NCBI GenBank assembly: GCA_026399875.1
Contig: JAPLQF010000019.1
Location: 49,172-113,171 of the forward strand
DNA: 64,000 bases
Reading direction: 5' to 3'
Source of the DNA: Burkholderiales bacterium
Lineage (GTDB): Bacteria > Pseudomonadota > Gammaproteobacteria > Burkholderiales > Burkholderiaceae_E
Shown: positions 62,813 to 64,000 of the stretch, in pieces
How the letters are laid out: every line of letters starts with the position of its first letter
How positions within the stretch are numbered: the stretch's first letter is position 1
Made by a program: the position numbers and the translations under genes
Notes under the pieces: model-generated
What the model saw: only the letters and a program-made list of their open reading frames with translations
The model's database searches: none
What the model was told of the DNA's origin: nothing

Positions 62813-63871
62813 GTGGCATCGGTTGAATTCGAGGGCATCGAGCAGGCCTACCACCACAGTCGCGTCATTCACGGCATCGATCTGGTGGTCGATGATCGCA
62901 ATTTCTGCGTGATCACCGGGCCGCAAGCCTGCGGCAAATCAACCCTCCTCAAGCTGGTCGCCGGGCTCGAGTCACCGAGCGCCGGGCGCGTCACGATCGA
63001 TCGGAAGCTGCCCGATCATCGCAGGCTCGCTCGACGCGGCGTCGCCATGGTGCTGCCCGCCGACAGCCTTTTCGGGCATCTGAGCGCTGGCGAAAACATT
63101 GCATTCGGCGTCAGGGCGGCGGCGCGCCCTGCCAGCGAGACCGATCAGCGTGTCCGCGAGGCCGCTCGACTGCTGGGCATCGAGCCCTTCCTGAGCCGAC
63201 GGGTGCGCAACCTGTCCGATGACCATCGTTTGCGAACTTCCATTGCCCGTGCGCTTGCCTGCGAGCCGCAGATCTGTCTTTTCGATGATCCGCTGAGCAG
63301 CCTCGACCGGCTGCTGCAGGCGCAGTTACGGGAGGAAATCCGGCGTCTGCACCGAAAGCTGGGCATCACCTCGATCTACACGACGCGTGACCCGCTCGAA
63401 GCCATGGCGCTGGCCGATCAGCTGGTCGTCATGGGGGCCGGTTGGGTCGCGCAGTCATCGTCTCCCCTGCAGGTCTACGATCGCCCGGCCAACACCTATG
63501 TCGCAAATTACATCGGCAAACCGGCGATGAACATGCTTCGCGGCATCTGGCTGCAGGGCGGCGTCCTGGTCGGAGATGCCCGGGTGCCGGTGCGCAGGCC
63601 GGTCAGCGCTCACGACAATCAGCCGGTGCTGCTCGGAATCCGCCCCCAGCATTTCAGCCTGTCCGGTGCGAGCCCGCTTGCGGCCCGGCTCAGTGCCCTC
63701 GAGTTCACCGGTGCGCAAACCACGATCCGTTGTTTCATCGGGGATCAGCCCCTGATCGTGGTGCTCAACGAACGGGTGTCTTTCGAGTCCGGGGCGATCG
63801 TCCGGCTGACGCCGGAGTTCGACTTGCTGCATGTCTTCGATCTGGCGTCCGGCGACAGCCTGATGCGCTGA
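62813..63871 (+). CDS. Degenerate ABC-type ATPase (UgpC/MalK-like)
   Basis: ABC ATPase of 352 residues with a C-terminal TOBE-like domain (GIRPQHFSL and following), related to UgpC/MalK. Walker A is intact (GPQACGKST, 36-44), but the Q-loop Gln is Pro82, LSGGQ reads LSDDH (134-138), the catalytic Glu is Asp159 (CLFDDP) and the switch His is Arg192 (TTRDPLEAM). It may bind ATP but probably hydrolyses it poorly or not at all. GTG 62813 has AAGGA upstream. No permease or binding-protein gene is adjacent; it sits between hrcA and hemH. Frame and flanks are intact, so error is unlikely. Confidence 0.88.
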   Translation: MASVEFEGIEQAYHHSRVIHGIDLVVDDRNFCVITGPQACGKSTLLKLVAGLESPSAGRVTIDRKLPDHRRLARRGVAMVLPADSLFGHLSAGENIAFGVRAAARPASETDQRVREAARLLGIEPFLSRRVRNLSDDHRLRTSIARALACEPQICLFDDPLSSLDRLLQAQLREEIRRLHRKLGITSIYTTRDPLEAMALADQLVVMGAGWVAQSSSPLQVYDRPANTYVANYIGKPAMNMLRGIWLQGGVLVGDARVPVRRPVSAHDNQPVLLGIRPQHFSLSGASPLAARLSALEFTGAQTTIRCFIGDQPLIVVLNERVSFESGAIVRLTPEFDLLHVFDLASGDSLMR

Positions 63872-63922
63872 GGCGGTGTCTTCGCGGGGCCGATCCTGGG
63901 CCGACCTTGGTAGACTGCGCGA

Positions 63923-64000
63923 ATGGAACGCTTCAGCAGTCCCGGCTCATTTGACCATGCGAGTCCTCCTCGCACAGCCGTCCTCCTCGTTCAGTTGGGA
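63923..64000 (+). CDS. hemH: Ferrochelatase, N-terminal fragment (cut by window edge)
   Basis: The first 26 codons of a gene starting at ATG 63923, reading MERFSSPGSFDHA and then TAVLLVQLG, which matches the start of ferrochelatase (the usual LLVNLG with Asn replaced by Gln). Ferrochelatase inserts iron into protoporphyrin IX. hrcA-hemH linkage is common in Burkholderiales, which supports the call; here one ABC ATPase gene lies between them. The active site lies beyond the window. Confidence 0.75.
   Translation, partial: MERFSSPGSFDHASPPRTAVLLVQLG

Noticed and set aside
62813..63871. Frameshift or assembly error as the cause of the degenerate ABC motifs
   Set aside because: The frame is open for 352 codons, sequence before and after each altered motif still matches the family, and only key residues differ.
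63905..63925. TAGACT at 63911-63916 as a leaderless hemH promoter
   Set aside because: No -35 element at 16-18 bases upstream can be seen.

Overview
This is a continuous, gene-dense stretch of high-GC chromosome from a betaproteobacterium, most likely Burkholderiales. The evidence is the family content (two Bug-type solute-binding proteins, a small Trp-rich protein of the TIGR04438 type), the betaproteobacterial gene orders (ribF-ileS, rpmB-rpmG, fkpB-ispH, zapB-like-zapA-6S RNA, bamE facing fur, nadK facing hrcA with hemH close by) and the tRNA-Thr(CGU) gene. No insertion sequence, prophage, integrase or CRISPR array is visible. The only gene-free stretch above 300 bases (32777-33124) holds the 6S RNA gene. 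ileS is cut by the left edge and hemH by the right edge.

Layout. 1-8.3 kb is housekeeping: ileS and ribF (minus), purN and an RsmB-type rRNA methyltransferase, a membrane fatty acid desaturase, ribosomal proteins bL33/bL28, radC, and fkpB-ispH. 8.4-13.5 kb holds a DUF1800/DUF1501 pair, a WaaE-type glycosyltransferase head-to-head with an O-antigen ligase-like protein, and a small secreted orphan. 13.6-21.3 kb holds a Baeyer-Villiger monooxygenase, a D-aminoacylase-type amidohydrolase, an RNA-modification pair (methyltransferase plus RsuA-type pseudouridine synthase), tRNA-Thr, an NAD-binding epimerase-like protein and a ferredoxin-type reductase. 21.3-25.4 kb is a branched-chain amino acid-type ABC transporter without a binding protein, led by a cytochrome c. 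25.5-33.7 kb holds ilvD, lgt, an SDR/Bug/malonyl-CoA-synthetase operon, a TauE/SafE permease, 6S RNA and the zap genes. 33.8-39.8 kb has a DsbD/ScsB-type reductase and a ParA-TldD-TldE operon. 39.9-43.0 kb is a translationally coupled luciferase-like monooxygenase/hydrolase/Bug operon. From 55.1 kb down to 43.0 kb every gene is on the minus strand: bamE-dapB-tonB-exbB-exbD, then a catabolic set (acyl-CoA ligase, Fe-alcohol dehydrogenase, solute-binding protein, LivH, a fused LivM-LivG, LivF, alpha/beta hydrolase). The right end has fur, the Anbu proteasome-like cluster, recN-nadK, and hrcA, an ABC ATPase and hemH.

How genes work together. Several groups look like import-plus-catabolism modules for organic acids (28.5-31.9, 39.9-43.0 and 43.0-51.5 kb). 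The tonB-exbBD energiser lies just across from fur. The most unusual items are: (i) an ABC ATPase between hrcA and hemH that keeps its Walker A motif but has lost the Q-loop Gln, LSGGQ signature, catalytic Glu and switch His; (ii) an Anbu/ATP-grasp/alpha-E cluster with no adjacent transglutaminase; (iii) a ParA-type ATPase in one operon with a TldD/TldE protease pair; and (iv) a single-chain LivM-LivG permease-ATPase fusion.
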